Origin: Niabella sp.
Lineage (GTDB): Bacteria; Bacteroidota; Bacteroidia; Chitinophagales; Chitinophagaceae
NCBI GenBank assembly: GCA_017744715.1
Contig: JAGIAT010000006.1
Coordinates: 248,001-312,000 of the forward strand
Direction of reading: 5' to 3'
Length of the DNA: 64,000 bases
This document shows positions 44,243-53,416 of this stretch, piece after piece. A program made the position numbers and the translations under genes. Below the pieces are notes generated by a model. It saw nothing but the letters and a program-made list of their open reading frames with translations, was not told the DNA's origin and did not search any database. Every line of letters begins with the position of its first letter. The stretch's first letter is position 1.

Positions 44243-47200
44243 ATGAAATTAATTTTTCGTGTTTTGGGAAAACTAAAACATCGAACCCTTATTAAGTCAT
44301 TCCTTTTAATGAAGCTTTCCATTTTAACGATCCTGTTAACAGGATTCCAGTGTATTGCAGCAAGCAGCAGCGGACAGGAAAAAGTGAGTTTGAACCTCCG
44401 GGACATGCCGATTGAGCAGGCCCTTAAAGTGATTGAAAGGCAGACAAACTATAGCTTTTTTTATAAAAACGAGTCGCTGTCGGGGCTTCGGGTAAAGGCT
44501 GTGGTAAAGGATGCCACGGTTGATCAGGCATTGGAAGAACTATTGCAGGGCACCGGTCTTCGCTATCAGAAAACAGGAAACCGGATGGTGACCATTTTCC
44601 GGGTACCCGGCCGGCAGCAGGCTTTTTCATGGGTGCTGAACGGAAAGGTCATAAATGTACAGAGCGCTCCTATTGCCGGGGCTTCGGTTGCGATTAAGGG
44701 TACCCAGCGCGGTGCTTCTACCGGAAATGCAGGGGAATTTATGATTGAGATAGACTCGGAACAGGACTCCCTGGTGGTAACGGCCGTGGGCTATAAAACC
44801 AAGACCCTGGCTGCAGGTACAGAACGCAATATGGTGATCGTACTGGAGGAGGATCTTGAAAAACAAAAAATGGATGAAGTGGTCATTACAGCCTTCGGAC
44901 AAAAGCAGCGAAAGGAGGCGGTAGTGGGTTCCGTTACAACGGTTGACCCGTCTACATTGCGGGTACCGTCGAGCAATCTTACCACGGCGCTGGCGGGTCG
45001 TATTGCGGGGGTGATTGCCTACCAGCGGAGCGGGGAGCCGGGTGCAGATGATGCGCAGTTTTTTGTGCGGGGTGTAACCACGTTTGGAACCGGGAAGGCG
45101 AATCCCCTCATCTTAATTGACGGGGTAGAGATGGAAACCGGCGATCTCTCCCGTTTAACGGTGGATGATATTGCCAGCTTCTCTGTAATGAAAGACGCGA
45201 ATGCAACGGCGCTCTATGGAGCAAGAGGTGCCAACGGGGTTATTTTGGTAACGACCAAGGAAGGGAAGCAGGGCGCGGCCCAGGTTAAATTCAGGGCCGA
45301 AGGTTCTTCATCTTCTCCCACGGAAAATGTACGTTTTGCAGATCCGGTAACCTTTATGAAATTACAGAATGAAGCAGTACGTACCCGGGTACAGGGCACC
45401 CGTCTTCCTTACGACGAAAGCAAGATCTATTATACCGCACAGGGAACAGATCCTGTAAGATACCCTGCCATCGACTGGCAAAAGATACTGCTGGATAAGG
45501 TTACCTATAATCAGCGCTATAACCTCAACGTAAGCGGGGGTGGAAAAGTAGCCCGGTACTATATCGCCGCAGCCTATACCCGGGATAACGGGATCATTAA
45601 GATGGATAAGCGGCAGAACTTTAACAATAATATCCAGATCAACCGGTACTCTTTACGATCCAATGTGAATGTAAATTTAACCTCCACCACGGAAGCTGTT
45701 GTACGGCTGAGTGGTACGTTTGATAACTACCAGGGACCACTGGACGGTGGAACGGGCCTGTACAATAAAGCCGTACTGGCCAACCCGGTATATTTCCTGC
45801 CTTACTATGAACCCGACTCTGCAAACATTTATACCAAACATATCCTCTTTGGAAATACAGCAGCCGGAAACTACCTGAACCCTTATGCGGATATGGTAAA
45901 AGGGTACCGGACAGACGACCGCTCATCCATGTACATCCAGTTTGGGTTGAACCAGAACCTGAATTTTATTACCAAGGGACTGTCTGCACGGGCAATGTAC
46001 AATATCAACCGGTTTGCAGACCTGGAAGTAAAGCGCCAGTATATACCGTTTACGTATGCATTGGCACCAGTGGCGGAAATAGGTGCGGGAAGAAACGGTT
46101 ACCGGCTGATGCCGCTCAATCCGAATACCGGCACCGATTACCTGGATTATGTGCCTTCGCCCAGGACCATGAATAATTCGGTGTATTTTGAAGCAGCCGT
46201 AAACTATGATACACGCTTTGGCAACAATTCCGTTTCCGGTATGCTGTTGTTCAATGTGCGGGAAAATAAGAACGGCTCCTATGATGATCTGCAAAGTTCG
46301 CTCCCGCAGCGGAACGCAGGCCTTGCCGGAAGACTTACTTACGGTTATGATAACCGGTATTTTGTAGAGGCCAATTTTGGGTATAACGGGTCTGAACGGT
46401 TTTCACAGGAAGAACGCTGGGGGCTGTTCCCATCCGTTGGTGCGGGCTGGGTAGTATCCAATGAAAAATTCTGGGAACCGATGAAGGATATCGTTTCCAA
46501 ATTAAAGCTCAAGGGTACTTATGGTTTGGTAGGGAATGATGCCATCGGTGATATTAAAGACCGCTTCTACTATCTCTCCAATGTAAATATGAACGACGGC
46601 GGCAGAGGCTTTTCGTTTGGTGAGAACTTTGGCTATAGCAGATCGGGGATCTCTATTTCCCGCTATTCGGATCCGTTAATTACCTGGGAGGTAAGCCAGA
46701 AGAGTAACTACGGTGTGGAACTGACCCTGCTCCGCAACATCAATATTCAGGCTGATTATTTTGTTGAAAAAAGGAGTAAGATCTTACAGCTGCGGGCAGA
46801 TATTCCCACTACCATGGGTCTGCAGGCCAGCCCCAAGGCCAATATTGGCAAAGCAAACGGACAGGGCATTGATATTTCTTTAGACTATACTCAAAATTTT
46901 TCGCAGGAACTTTGGGCGGTTGTACGCGGAAACTTTACCTATGCCTCCAGCAGGTTCGAGCTGTATGAAGAGCCGGATTACGCGGCCACGCCCTGGCGGT
47001 TTCATAAAGGGCAAAAAATTTCGCAGCGCTGGGGCTATATTGCGGAGCGCTACTTTTTAGATGATGAAGAAGTAGCCAACTCGCCGGTACAAACCTTTGG
47101 TGAATATAAAGCCGGCGATATCAAATACAAGGATATTAATAACGATGGCCGGGTCGATGAAAATGATATGGTACCCATCGGGTATCCTACTACGCCGGAG

Positions 47201-47695
47201 ATCATCTACGGGTTTGGTCTTTCAATCGGCTACAAAAAATTTGATTTCAACTGTTTCTTCCAGGGCTCCGCACTGTCATCCTTCTGGATCGATCCTGCCG
47301 CTGTAGCGCCTTTTGGAACCAACAAGGATATTACCGGCGTGCAAAACAGGGCCGTACTGCAGGCCATTGCAGACAGTTACTGGTCGGAGGATACCCGGGA
47401 TATCTTTGCCTTCTGGCCGCGGCTGTCTGCTACGAATATTGATAATAATACTGTTTCCAGCACCTGGTGGATGCGCAACGGCGCTTTCCTGCGTATGAAA
47501 ACAGCCGAGATCGGGTATACCATGTCCAGGTCGCTATTGAGAAAGATCGGTTTTAAAGGTGCCCGCATCTATGCCTCCGGTAATAACTTATTCCAGATTC
47601 GGAACTTTAAGCTGTGGGATCCCGAGCAGGCGGGCAATGCGTTTAACTATCCCGTTCAGCGTGTGGTAAACCTGGGAATCAATCTTGAACTTTAA
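44243..47695 (+). CDS. susC-like: SusC/RagA-type TonB-dependent outer-membrane transporter with STN domain
   Basis: 1150 residues. A long signal region (residues ~1-43) is followed by an STN (secretin/TonB N-terminal) domain at ~48-118 (MPIEQALKVIERQTNYSFFY), used for signalling to FecR. A carboxypeptidase-like beta-sandwich follows at ~130-205 (VINVQSAPIAGASVAIKGT), then the DEVVITAFG segment, the plug (LAGRIAGVIAYQRSGEPG, ANPLILIDGVEMETG, ALYGARGANGVILVTT) and the 22-strand barrel up to the C-terminal VQRVVNLGINLEL. It imports oligosaccharides across the outer membrane with energy from TonB. SusD follows after 15 bp. Confidence 0.97.
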   Translation: MKLIFRVLGKLKHRTLIKSFLLMKLSILTILLTGFQCIAASSSGQEKVSLNLRDMPIEQALKVIERQTNYSFFYKNESLSGLRVKAVVKDATVDQALEELLQGTGLRYQKTGNRMVTIFRVPGRQQAFSWVLNGKVINVQSAPIAGASVAIKGTQRGASTGNAGEFMIEIDSEQDSLVVTAVGYKTKTLAAGTERNMVIVLEEDLEKQKMDEVVITAFGQKQRKEAVVGSVTTVDPSTLRVPSSNLTTALAGRIAGVIAYQRSGEPGADDAQFFVRGVTTFGTGKANPLILIDGVEMETGDLSRLTVDDIASFSVMKDANATALYGARGANGVILVTTKEGKQGAAQVKFRAEGSSSSPTENVRFADPVTFMKLQNEAVRTRVQGTRLPYDESKIYYTAQGTDPVRYPAIDWQKILLDKVTYNQRYNLNVSGGGKVARYYIAAAYTRDNGIIKMDKRQNFNNNIQINRYSLRSNVNVNLTSTTEAVVRLSGTFDNYQGPLDGGTGLYNKAVLANPVYFLPYYEPDSANIYTKHILFGNTAAGNYLNPYADMVKGYRTDDRSSMYIQFGLNQNLNFITKGLSARAMYNINRFADLEVKRQYIPFTYALAPVAEIGAGRNGYRLMPLNPNTGTDYLDYVPSPRTMNNSVYFEAAVNYDTRFGNNSVSGMLLFNVRENKNGSYDDLQSSLPQRNAGLAGRLTYGYDNRYFVEANFGYNGSERFSQEERWGLFPSVGAGWVVSNEKFWEPMKDIVSKLKLKGTYGLVGNDAIGDIKDRFYYLSNVNMNDGGRGFSFGENFGYSRSGISISRYSDPLITWEVSQKSNYGVELTLLRNINIQADYFVEKRSKILQLRADIPTTMGLQASPKANIGKANGQGIDISLDYTQNFSQELWAVVRGNFTYASSRFELYEEPDYAATPWRFHKGQKISQRWGYIAERYFLDDEEVANSPVQTFGEYKAGDIKYKDINNDGRVDENDMVPIGYPTTPEIIYGFGLSIGYKKFDFNCFFQGSALSSFWIDPAAVAPFGTNKDITGVQNRAVLQAIADSYWSEDTRDIFAFWPRLSATNIDNNTVSSTWWMRNGAFLRMKTAEIGYTMSRSLLRKIGFKGARIYASGNNLFQIRNFKLWDPEQAGNAFNYPVQRVVNLGINLEL

Positions 47696-47710
47696 CGATG
47701 AAATCTGACA

Positions 47711-49621
47711 ATGATGCAAACAATGATGAATAAATACAGGATTGCCCTTTTATTGCTGTTGGGCATTAGCAGCTTTGGCTGCAAAAAATACCTGGATGTG
47801 GTTCCGGATGGCGTGGCCACATTGGACAATGCGTTCAGCAACCGGGCCAATGCGGAAAAATTTCTTTTTTCCTGTTTTAATATGATGCCCAACCAGAATG
47901 ATCCTTTTACCTACCCGGGAAACGTGGGCTCCGATGAAATCTGGTGGGATATTGACAACAGCGGTATTCATGGCAGAAGCGGATCCCAGATAGCAAGGGG
48001 AGGCCAGAATGTGACCGACCCGCTCTGGAATTACTGGGACGGCCGCCGTGACGGTAAAAGCTTGTGGATCGGCATCCGGGATTGTAATATTTTCCTGGAG
48101 AACATCAACAAGGTATTGGATATTACGGATTACGAACGGTCGCGCTGGATCGCAGAAGTAAAATTTGTAAAGGCCTACCTGCATTATTTTCTTTTCCAGC
48201 TCTATGGACCCATTCCTATTGTAGATGAGAATTTATCGATGGAAGTGGATCCGGCCGAGGCGCGGGTGTACCGCGAGCCGGTGGATAAGGTTACCGATTT
48301 TATCGTAAATCTTTTGGATGAAGCCAAAGAAGGATTGCCGGAAATGATTGAAGATCCTATCAATGAAATGGGACGGCCTACCAAGGTAGCTGCCGCGGCG
48401 CTCAAAGCAAAAGTATTGGTTTGGACCGCCAGCCCGCTGCTCAACGGAAACCCGGACTATGCACAGGTTACCGATAACCGCGGCACCAGGCTTTTTCCGG
48501 CAACGGCAGACCGCAACAAATGGGTGCGGGCGGCGGCCGCCGTCAGGGAAGCGGTGGATATGGCCCATTCCCTGGGCAACGGGCTTTATCGCTATAAAAA
48601 TGCATTATTTAATATTCCGGATACCCTGCAATTAAACTTTACTGTAAGAGGCGCCGTAACCGAACGGGCCACCCTGAATCCTGAAATTCTTTTTGCACCT
48701 ACTACCTCTGCCAACAGTTTTCAAAACTATTGTACGCCCAATTTTTATGGCGTTCAGATATCCAATGGATCGGAGTTATGCGCAACCCTGAAAATTGCCG
48801 AGCAGTTCTATACCAATAACGGGGTGCCCATTGATGAAGATCCTTCCTGGAGTTTTGCAGACCGGTATAGCATGCAAAAAAACACCAATGCAACCCACAG
48901 GTATTTTATTGCCAGCAATGAAACTACCGCAAAGCTGAACTATCTCAGGGAACCACGGTTTTATGCCAATCTTGCATTTGACCGCGGCCTTTATGATGTA
49001 CAGGCCCTGCTGGGGGTAACCACCGCTACGGTTAAGAACCGGAGCGGAGAGGCCCAGGGTGTTCAGTACAGCGGACAGCACATACCTACCGGCTATTTTA
49101 TAAAAAAGCTGGTAAGCTTCCGGTCTTCCATTACCGGTACGGGCCTGAGCCCCTACAACTATACCATTCCCGTAATCAGGCTGGCCGATCTTTACCTGCT
49201 TTACGCCGAGGCGCTCAACGAAATAAAGGACGCACCGGATCATGAAGTGTATCAGTGGGTAGATAGCATCCGCAACCGTGCCGGCCTCAAAGGGGTAGAA
49301 GAGTCGTGGAGCCGTTATTCCTCGGTGCCCACCAAACCCTCAACAAAAGAAGGAATGCGGGAGATCATCAAAAGAGAACGCATGATTGAGCTGGCCTTTG
49401 AAGGGCAGCGGGCCTTTGACCTTCGGCGCTGGAAAGACGCCCAGAAATACCTCAACCAGCCCGTACAGGGGTGGAACTTCCAGGGGTTGAAAGATGTAGA
49501 TTACTATGCGGTGACCACCTATTTTAATGGCCGCAACTTTACTTACAGAGACTATCTGTGGCCCATATACCAGGTATCGGTCATCCGAAACTCCAACCTG
49601 GTGCAAAATCCCGGATGGTAA
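47711..49621 (+). CDS. susD-like: SusD/RagB-type surface glycan-binding lipoprotein
   Basis: 636 residues. A lipoprotein signal ends SSFGC, with lipid on C24; ATG 47726 is an alternative start giving the same mature protein. KKYLDVVPDGVATLDNAFSN, LWIGIRDCNIFLENI and VKFVKAYLHYFLFQLYGPIP are the SusD N-terminal signature with its TPR-like helices. The C-terminal RERMIELAFEGQRAFDLRRW is diagnostic of the family. It forms the lid of the SusC pore and captures the substrate at the cell surface. It lies directly after susC and shares its transcript. Confidence 0.97.
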   Translation: MMQTMMNKYRIALLLLLGISSFGCKKYLDVVPDGVATLDNAFSNRANAEKFLFSCFNMMPNQNDPFTYPGNVGSDEIWWDIDNSGIHGRSGSQIARGGQNVTDPLWNYWDGRRDGKSLWIGIRDCNIFLENINKVLDITDYERSRWIAEVKFVKAYLHYFLFQLYGPIPIVDENLSMEVDPAEARVYREPVDKVTDFIVNLLDEAKEGLPEMIEDPINEMGRPTKVAAAALKAKVLVWTASPLLNGNPDYAQVTDNRGTRLFPATADRNKWVRAAAAVREAVDMAHSLGNGLYRYKNALFNIPDTLQLNFTVRGAVTERATLNPEILFAPTTSANSFQNYCTPNFYGVQISNGSELCATLKIAEQFYTNNGVPIDEDPSWSFADRYSMQKNTNATHRYFIASNETTAKLNYLREPRFYANLAFDRGLYDVQALLGVTTATVKNRSGEAQGVQYSGQHIPTGYFIKKLVSFRSSITGTGLSPYNYTIPVIRLADLYLLYAEALNEIKDAPDHEVYQWVDSIRNRAGLKGVEESWSRYSSVPTKPSTKEGMREIIKRERMIELAFEGQRAFDLRRWKDAQKYLNQPVQGWNFQGLKDVDYYAVTTYFNGRNFTYRDYLWPIYQVSVIRNSNLVQNPGW

Positions 49622-49634
49622 ATTGCTTATAAAC

Positions 49635-50879
49635 ATGAAACAAATAATTATGTACCGTATAAATTTTCGGCAGCGCCGGGTTATGGCAAAAATTTCAGCA
49701 GGCATCCTGCTCGCTGTTTTGATCTCTGCTTGCAAAAGAGAGCGGATCGGCCAGCCTTCCACCGATGGTCAGGCGCCTGCTGCCATAACCAGTGCAACGG
49801 CAGCGCCCACTCCGGGAGGAGCGGTGATCAGCTATCAGCTGCCCAATGAAACAGACATCTCCTATGTGCTTTGCGAGTATACCAATGACGAAGGGGTAAA
49901 AAAAGTGACCCGTTCTTCCGTTTATCAAAGCTCGGTTAAAGTAGAAGGCCTGGGAACGATGGCCCCCGTTAATTATTCACTTTACCTGGTAGATCATAGT
50001 GAGAACCGGTCACAGGCCTATTCCGGTACGTTTGTGCCCCTTGAACCGGCGTTGCAGACGGTTTTAAAAACAATTAAAATAACACCCGACTTCAGCGGTG
50101 TACTTTTTAGCTGGATCAATGAAACCAAGGAACTCCTCGGCTTTTTTCTGTACGCGGTCAACGACCAGGGAAAATGGGAAGAACAAGGACTTTCGTTCTC
50201 CAGCAAACCGGATGATGTGCGGGCTTTAAGAGGATTTGATACCACAAGCCGCCGGTTTGGTGTACGCATTACAGACCGGTTCGGACACACCACGGATACA
50301 TTGGTAACAACGGCCGCTCCTTTGTTTGAAAAAATGCTGGATAAGAAGAAATTTACGGATGGATACCTGGCCGGAGATAATAATACCAATTACAATAACC
50401 GGCCGCTTTCCAACGTTTGGGATGGTAAAACAGATGTAATCTGGCATACGATTCCGACCGCCGGATTTATCATGCCTGAAACCTTTACCATTGATTTGGG
50501 CGTGAGCGCATTGCTGAGCCGGCTGGTATTATGGAACCGGCTGGACTATTCTTATAGTCAACACAACCCCCGCTTTTTTGAAGTTTGGGGCAGCAATACG
50601 CTGAGCCATGCCCGTACAGACGATTATTGGAAAACGGATGCCTGGAAAAGTGAATGGACGCAATTGGGCGACTTTGAGGAAATTAAACCCTCCGGTTTAC
50701 CGCTGGGGCAAACAACCAACGAAGACAAAGCCGCGGAAACTGCAGGTTTTGAATTTATACTCAAACCCGGCGCGGGGAAAATGCGTTACCTCCGCTTTGT
50801 GGTAAAGGAAACCTGGGGAAAAACAGCGGCCATTCACTTTGCAGAACTCTCCCTGTTTGGAAATGACGCCATCAACTAA
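49635..50879 (+). CDS. Surface lipoprotein, DUF4959/DUF5000-type, probable glycan-binding
   Basis: 414 residues from ATG 49635, placed 13 bp after susD; the in-frame start further upstream lies within susD. The signal ends LISAC, giving a lipidated cysteine at residue 33. FN3-like domains (~40-250) include APTPGGAVISYQLPNETDIS and EQGLSFSSKPDD. The C-terminal ~150 residues are a discoidin-like (DUF5000) domain: NVWDGKTDVIWHTIPTAG, PETFTIDLG, RFFEVWGSNT, YLRFVVKETWG. Proteins of this kind occupy the SusE/SusF position and hold glycans at the cell surface next to SusC/D. The binding target is not predictable. Confidence 0.85.
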   Translation: MKQIIMYRINFRQRRVMAKISAGILLAVLISACKRERIGQPSTDGQAPAAITSATAAPTPGGAVISYQLPNETDISYVLCEYTNDEGVKKVTRSSVYQSSVKVEGLGTMAPVNYSLYLVDHSENRSQAYSGTFVPLEPALQTVLKTIKITPDFSGVLFSWINETKELLGFFLYAVNDQGKWEEQGLSFSSKPDDVRALRGFDTTSRRFGVRITDRFGHTTDTLVTTAAPLFEKMLDKKKFTDGYLAGDNNTNYNNRPLSNVWDGKTDVIWHTIPTAGFIMPETFTIDLGVSALLSRLVLWNRLDYSYSQHNPRFFEVWGSNTLSHARTDDYWKTDAWKSEWTQLGDFEEIKPSGLPLGQTTNEDKAAETAGFEFILKPGAGKMRYLRFVVKETWGKTAAIHFAELSLFGNDAIN

Positions 50880-50895
50880 ATTAAAACTACAATCG

Positions 50896-51627
50896 ATGAT
50901 GAATCTGTATAAAAGCCTTTCTCCCCGCCAATGGAAGTGCCCGGGAATGCTGAATGGTTGGATAACGGCACTGATGTTGGGTTGCATACTCAGTTCCTGT
51001 CATAAAAGTATGTATGATGTAAGCGAGGAGTTTTATTACCGGCCGGAGGGGATTTACCTGGGTGTGGCAGACTCCGTAAAAGCGGTTCCGGGTTACAACA
51101 GGGTAAAGCTTACCTGGCAGGTTAAAGCAGATCCCCGCATCACACAGACCCTGATTTACTGGAATCAGCGAAAAGACTCCGCTGTTGTACCTATTACGCG
51201 GGCTCAGAACGAACGTATTCCTGCGGAGTATATACTGGGTAACCTGAAGGAAGGTGATTACATTTTTGAACTGCTCACTCAAAACGGAACAGGGCTGCGT
51301 TCCCTGCCCAAACAGGTTTCAGCTTCGGTATACGGAGATATCTACATCAGCAATCTGCGAAACCGGGTAATTGCTTCCATTACCAAACAGCCAAACGGAA
51401 ATATGCTGATTGCATGGAATCCTATTGCCAGTGCAAGTATTCTTTATACGACCGTAACCTATGATTCGGGAGGTGTATTGCAAGCCGTCCGCGTAGAAAA
51501 TGCGGATACGCAAACCCTGCTGCAGGGATTGCAATCGGGAAGCAATATCCAGGTAACTACATCGTTTTTACCGGCAGGAGCACTGGATACATTGACGGCA
51601 TCCGCCCAAACCTATAAATTACCATAA
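50896..51627 (+). CDS. Surface lipoprotein, DUF4998-type
   Basis: 243 residues from ATG 50896; an in-frame upstream start lies inside the previous gene. Lipobox ILSSC gives a lipidated cysteine at residue 35. Two immunoglobulin/FN3-like repeats follow: VKAVPGYNRVKLTWQVKADP with LKEGDYIFELLTQNG, then NMLIAWNPIASASILYTTVTY. This matches DUF4998 proteins found beside SusD in Bacteroidota. A surface-exposed glycan-binding or scaffold role is probable but unproven. It is 16 bp after the preceding lipoprotein gene and part of the same transcript. Confidence 0.78.
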   Translation: MMNLYKSLSPRQWKCPGMLNGWITALMLGCILSSCHKSMYDVSEEFYYRPEGIYLGVADSVKAVPGYNRVKLTWQVKADPRITQTLIYWNQRKDSAVVPITRAQNERIPAEYILGNLKEGDYIFELLTQNGTGLRSLPKQVSASVYGDIYISNLRNRVIASITKQPNGNMLIAWNPIASASILYTTVTYDSGGVLQAVRVENADTQTLLQGLQSGSNIQVTTSFLPAGALDTLTASAQTYKLP

Positions 51628-51788
51628 ACGGTGCCTTATTCCTCTTAAGCGAAAGGGGGGCACACCGGTTGAAACTCCGGGGCTGATCAAAATGCCTTGC
51701 TAATGGCGGATGGTGCCGGTTACGGGCCATACACCGGCCGCGCATGAAAACGGTCATTGAAATCTTTTTATTCTTATAACAAAAGAAA

Positions 51789-53144
51789 ATGCGAAAAATT
51801 CAGTTATTATTTTTGATCTGCAGCCTGTATTATTTTGATGCATCCGCCCAGGCCTCCGGTTGGAAAAATCTTTTTAACGGTAAGGACTTTACCGGCTGGA
51901 AGCAGCTGAATGGTAAGGCAACATATACGGTGGAGCATGGAGAAATTGTAGGAACTACTGTGTATGGTCAGCCCAATTCATTTATGGCAACCGAACAGGA
52001 TTATGGTGATTTTGTATTAGAGCTGGAATTTAAAGTAGACAGCACGATGAACTCGGGTGTGCAGTTCCGCAGTGAAAGCAAAGCGGATTACAACAACGGC
52101 CGGGTGCATGGCTACCAGTTTGAGATCGATCCGTCATCCCGGGCCTGGTCCGGCGGTATCTATGATGAGGCCCGGCGCGACTGGCTGTATCCGCTGGATC
52201 TGAATCCGGCTGCAAAGAAGGCGTTTCGCCAGGGTCAGTGGAATAAGATCCGGCTGGAATGCATCGGCAGCAATATACGTACCTGGCTGAACGGGATTCC
52301 CTGTGCATACCTGGTAGACGATCTTACACCGAAAGGCTTTATTGCCCTGCAGGTACATGGTATTGGCAACAAAAAGGATGAAGGCCGACAGATCCGCTGG
52401 CGGAACATCCGCATCCGTACCACGGGGCTGAAACCCGCTCCGCTGGACGGAACCTTTGTAATGAATATGATCCCCAATAACCTGTCTGCGGCCGAAAAGA
52501 AAAATGGTTTCCGGTTGTTGTTTGATGGTAGCACCACATCCGGCTGGAGAGGTGCTTATAAACCGGCATTTCCGTCTAAGGGGTGGACCGTAAACAACGG
52601 TGTGTTAACCGTGCAGTCTTCCCAGGGAAAAGAATCTGCAAACGGCGGTGATATTGTATCTCAGAAGGAATACAGTGCCTTTATTTTTGAGTTTGATTTT
52701 AAACTGACCAGGGGCGCCAACAGCGGTGTTAAGTATTTTGTAACGGAGCAGGAAAAGAACAGCGGTTCTGCAATAGGGCTGGAGTACCAGATCCTGGATG
52801 ATGCGGTGCACCCGGATGCGAAACTGGGCCGTGATGGAAACCGGACGCTGTCCTCGCTGTATGACCTCATCACCTCCAACCGGGAAAAACGGGCCCGTAA
52901 GCCGATCGGTGAATGGAACAAGGGCATGGTGATCGTATATCCCAATAATAAAGTGGAACACTGGCTGAACGGCTGGAAAATGGTGGAATATGAAAGAGGC
53001 TCCCCTGAGTTCTTAAAACTGGTGGCCATGAGCAAGTACCGGAACTGGCCCAACTTCGGCAGGGCACCCAAAGGGCATCTGCTGTTGCAGGACCATGGAG
53101 ATGAAGTGTCTTACCGCTCCTTAAAGATCAAAGAATTAAAATAG
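51789..53144 (+). CDS. Double DUF1080 (3-keto-glycoside hydrolase-like) protein
   Basis: 451 residues with signal peptide ([21 protein letters not shown]). Two DUF1080 domains in a row: ~24-212 ([41 protein letters not shown]) and ~238-450 ([42 protein letters not shown]). The family (PF06439) is a concanavalin-like sandwich; characterised members cleave 3-keto-sugar glycosides produced by sugar 3-dehydrogenases. No such dehydrogenase is seen in this window. It follows the Sus cluster after 161 bp. It may act as a hydrolase or as a sugar-binding protein; the tandem arrangement favours two sites. Confidence 0.88.
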   Translation: MRKIQLLFLICSLYYFDASAQASGWKNLFNGKDFTGWKQLNGKATYTVEHGEIVGTTVYGQPNSFMATEQDYGDFVLELEFKVDSTMNSGVQFRSESKADYNNGRVHGYQFEIDPSSRAWSGGIYDEARRDWLYPLDLNPAAKKAFRQGQWNKIRLECIGSNIRTWLNGIPCAYLVDDLTPKGFIALQVHGIGNKKDEGRQIRWRNIRIRTTGLKPAPLDGTFVMNMIPNNLSAAEKKNGFRLLFDGSTTSGWRGAYKPAFPSKGWTVNNGVLTVQSSQGKESANGGDIVSQKEYSAFIFEFDFKLTRGANSGVKYFVTEQEKNSGSAIGLEYQILDDAVHPDAKLGRDGNRTLSSLYDLITSNREKRARKPIGEWNKGMVIVYPNNKVEHWLNGWKMVEYERGSPEFLKLVAMSKYRNWPNFGRAPKGHLLLQDHGDEVSYRSLKIKELK

Positions 53145-53416
53145 GAGACAATCCGTAATCAGTCGCTGAAAACCGGCGGCTGTCTTTATCGGAAAAACGG
53201 GGCGTGGGTACAGATCAATACAAACGATTTATTCCACACGTTTTCGCACATCGCATCATTAAACGGCCTGTTCAGTACAAAAGAAGGGCATCGCAAAAAA
53301 GACGTTAAAGGCGTTCTGTTTTCAGGAAGCGATAAGGAGGGGGATTAGCAGTACCTGGGATGTATGTATCCCGCGGGAACGGCGGTAGAAAGATTCGTTA
53401 CAAAAGTTGAACCAAT
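53145..53416. other. 272-bp intergenic region
   Basis: No gene, hairpin with T run or repeat that I can support. It separates the DUF1080 gene from the GH29 gene and probably contains the promoter for GH29-GH97. Confidence 0.4.

Noticed and set aside
51628-51788. GC-rich leader with CCGG inverted words considered as riboswitch
   Set aside because: No known riboswitch core could be matched, and the inverted words are short and common in this sequence.
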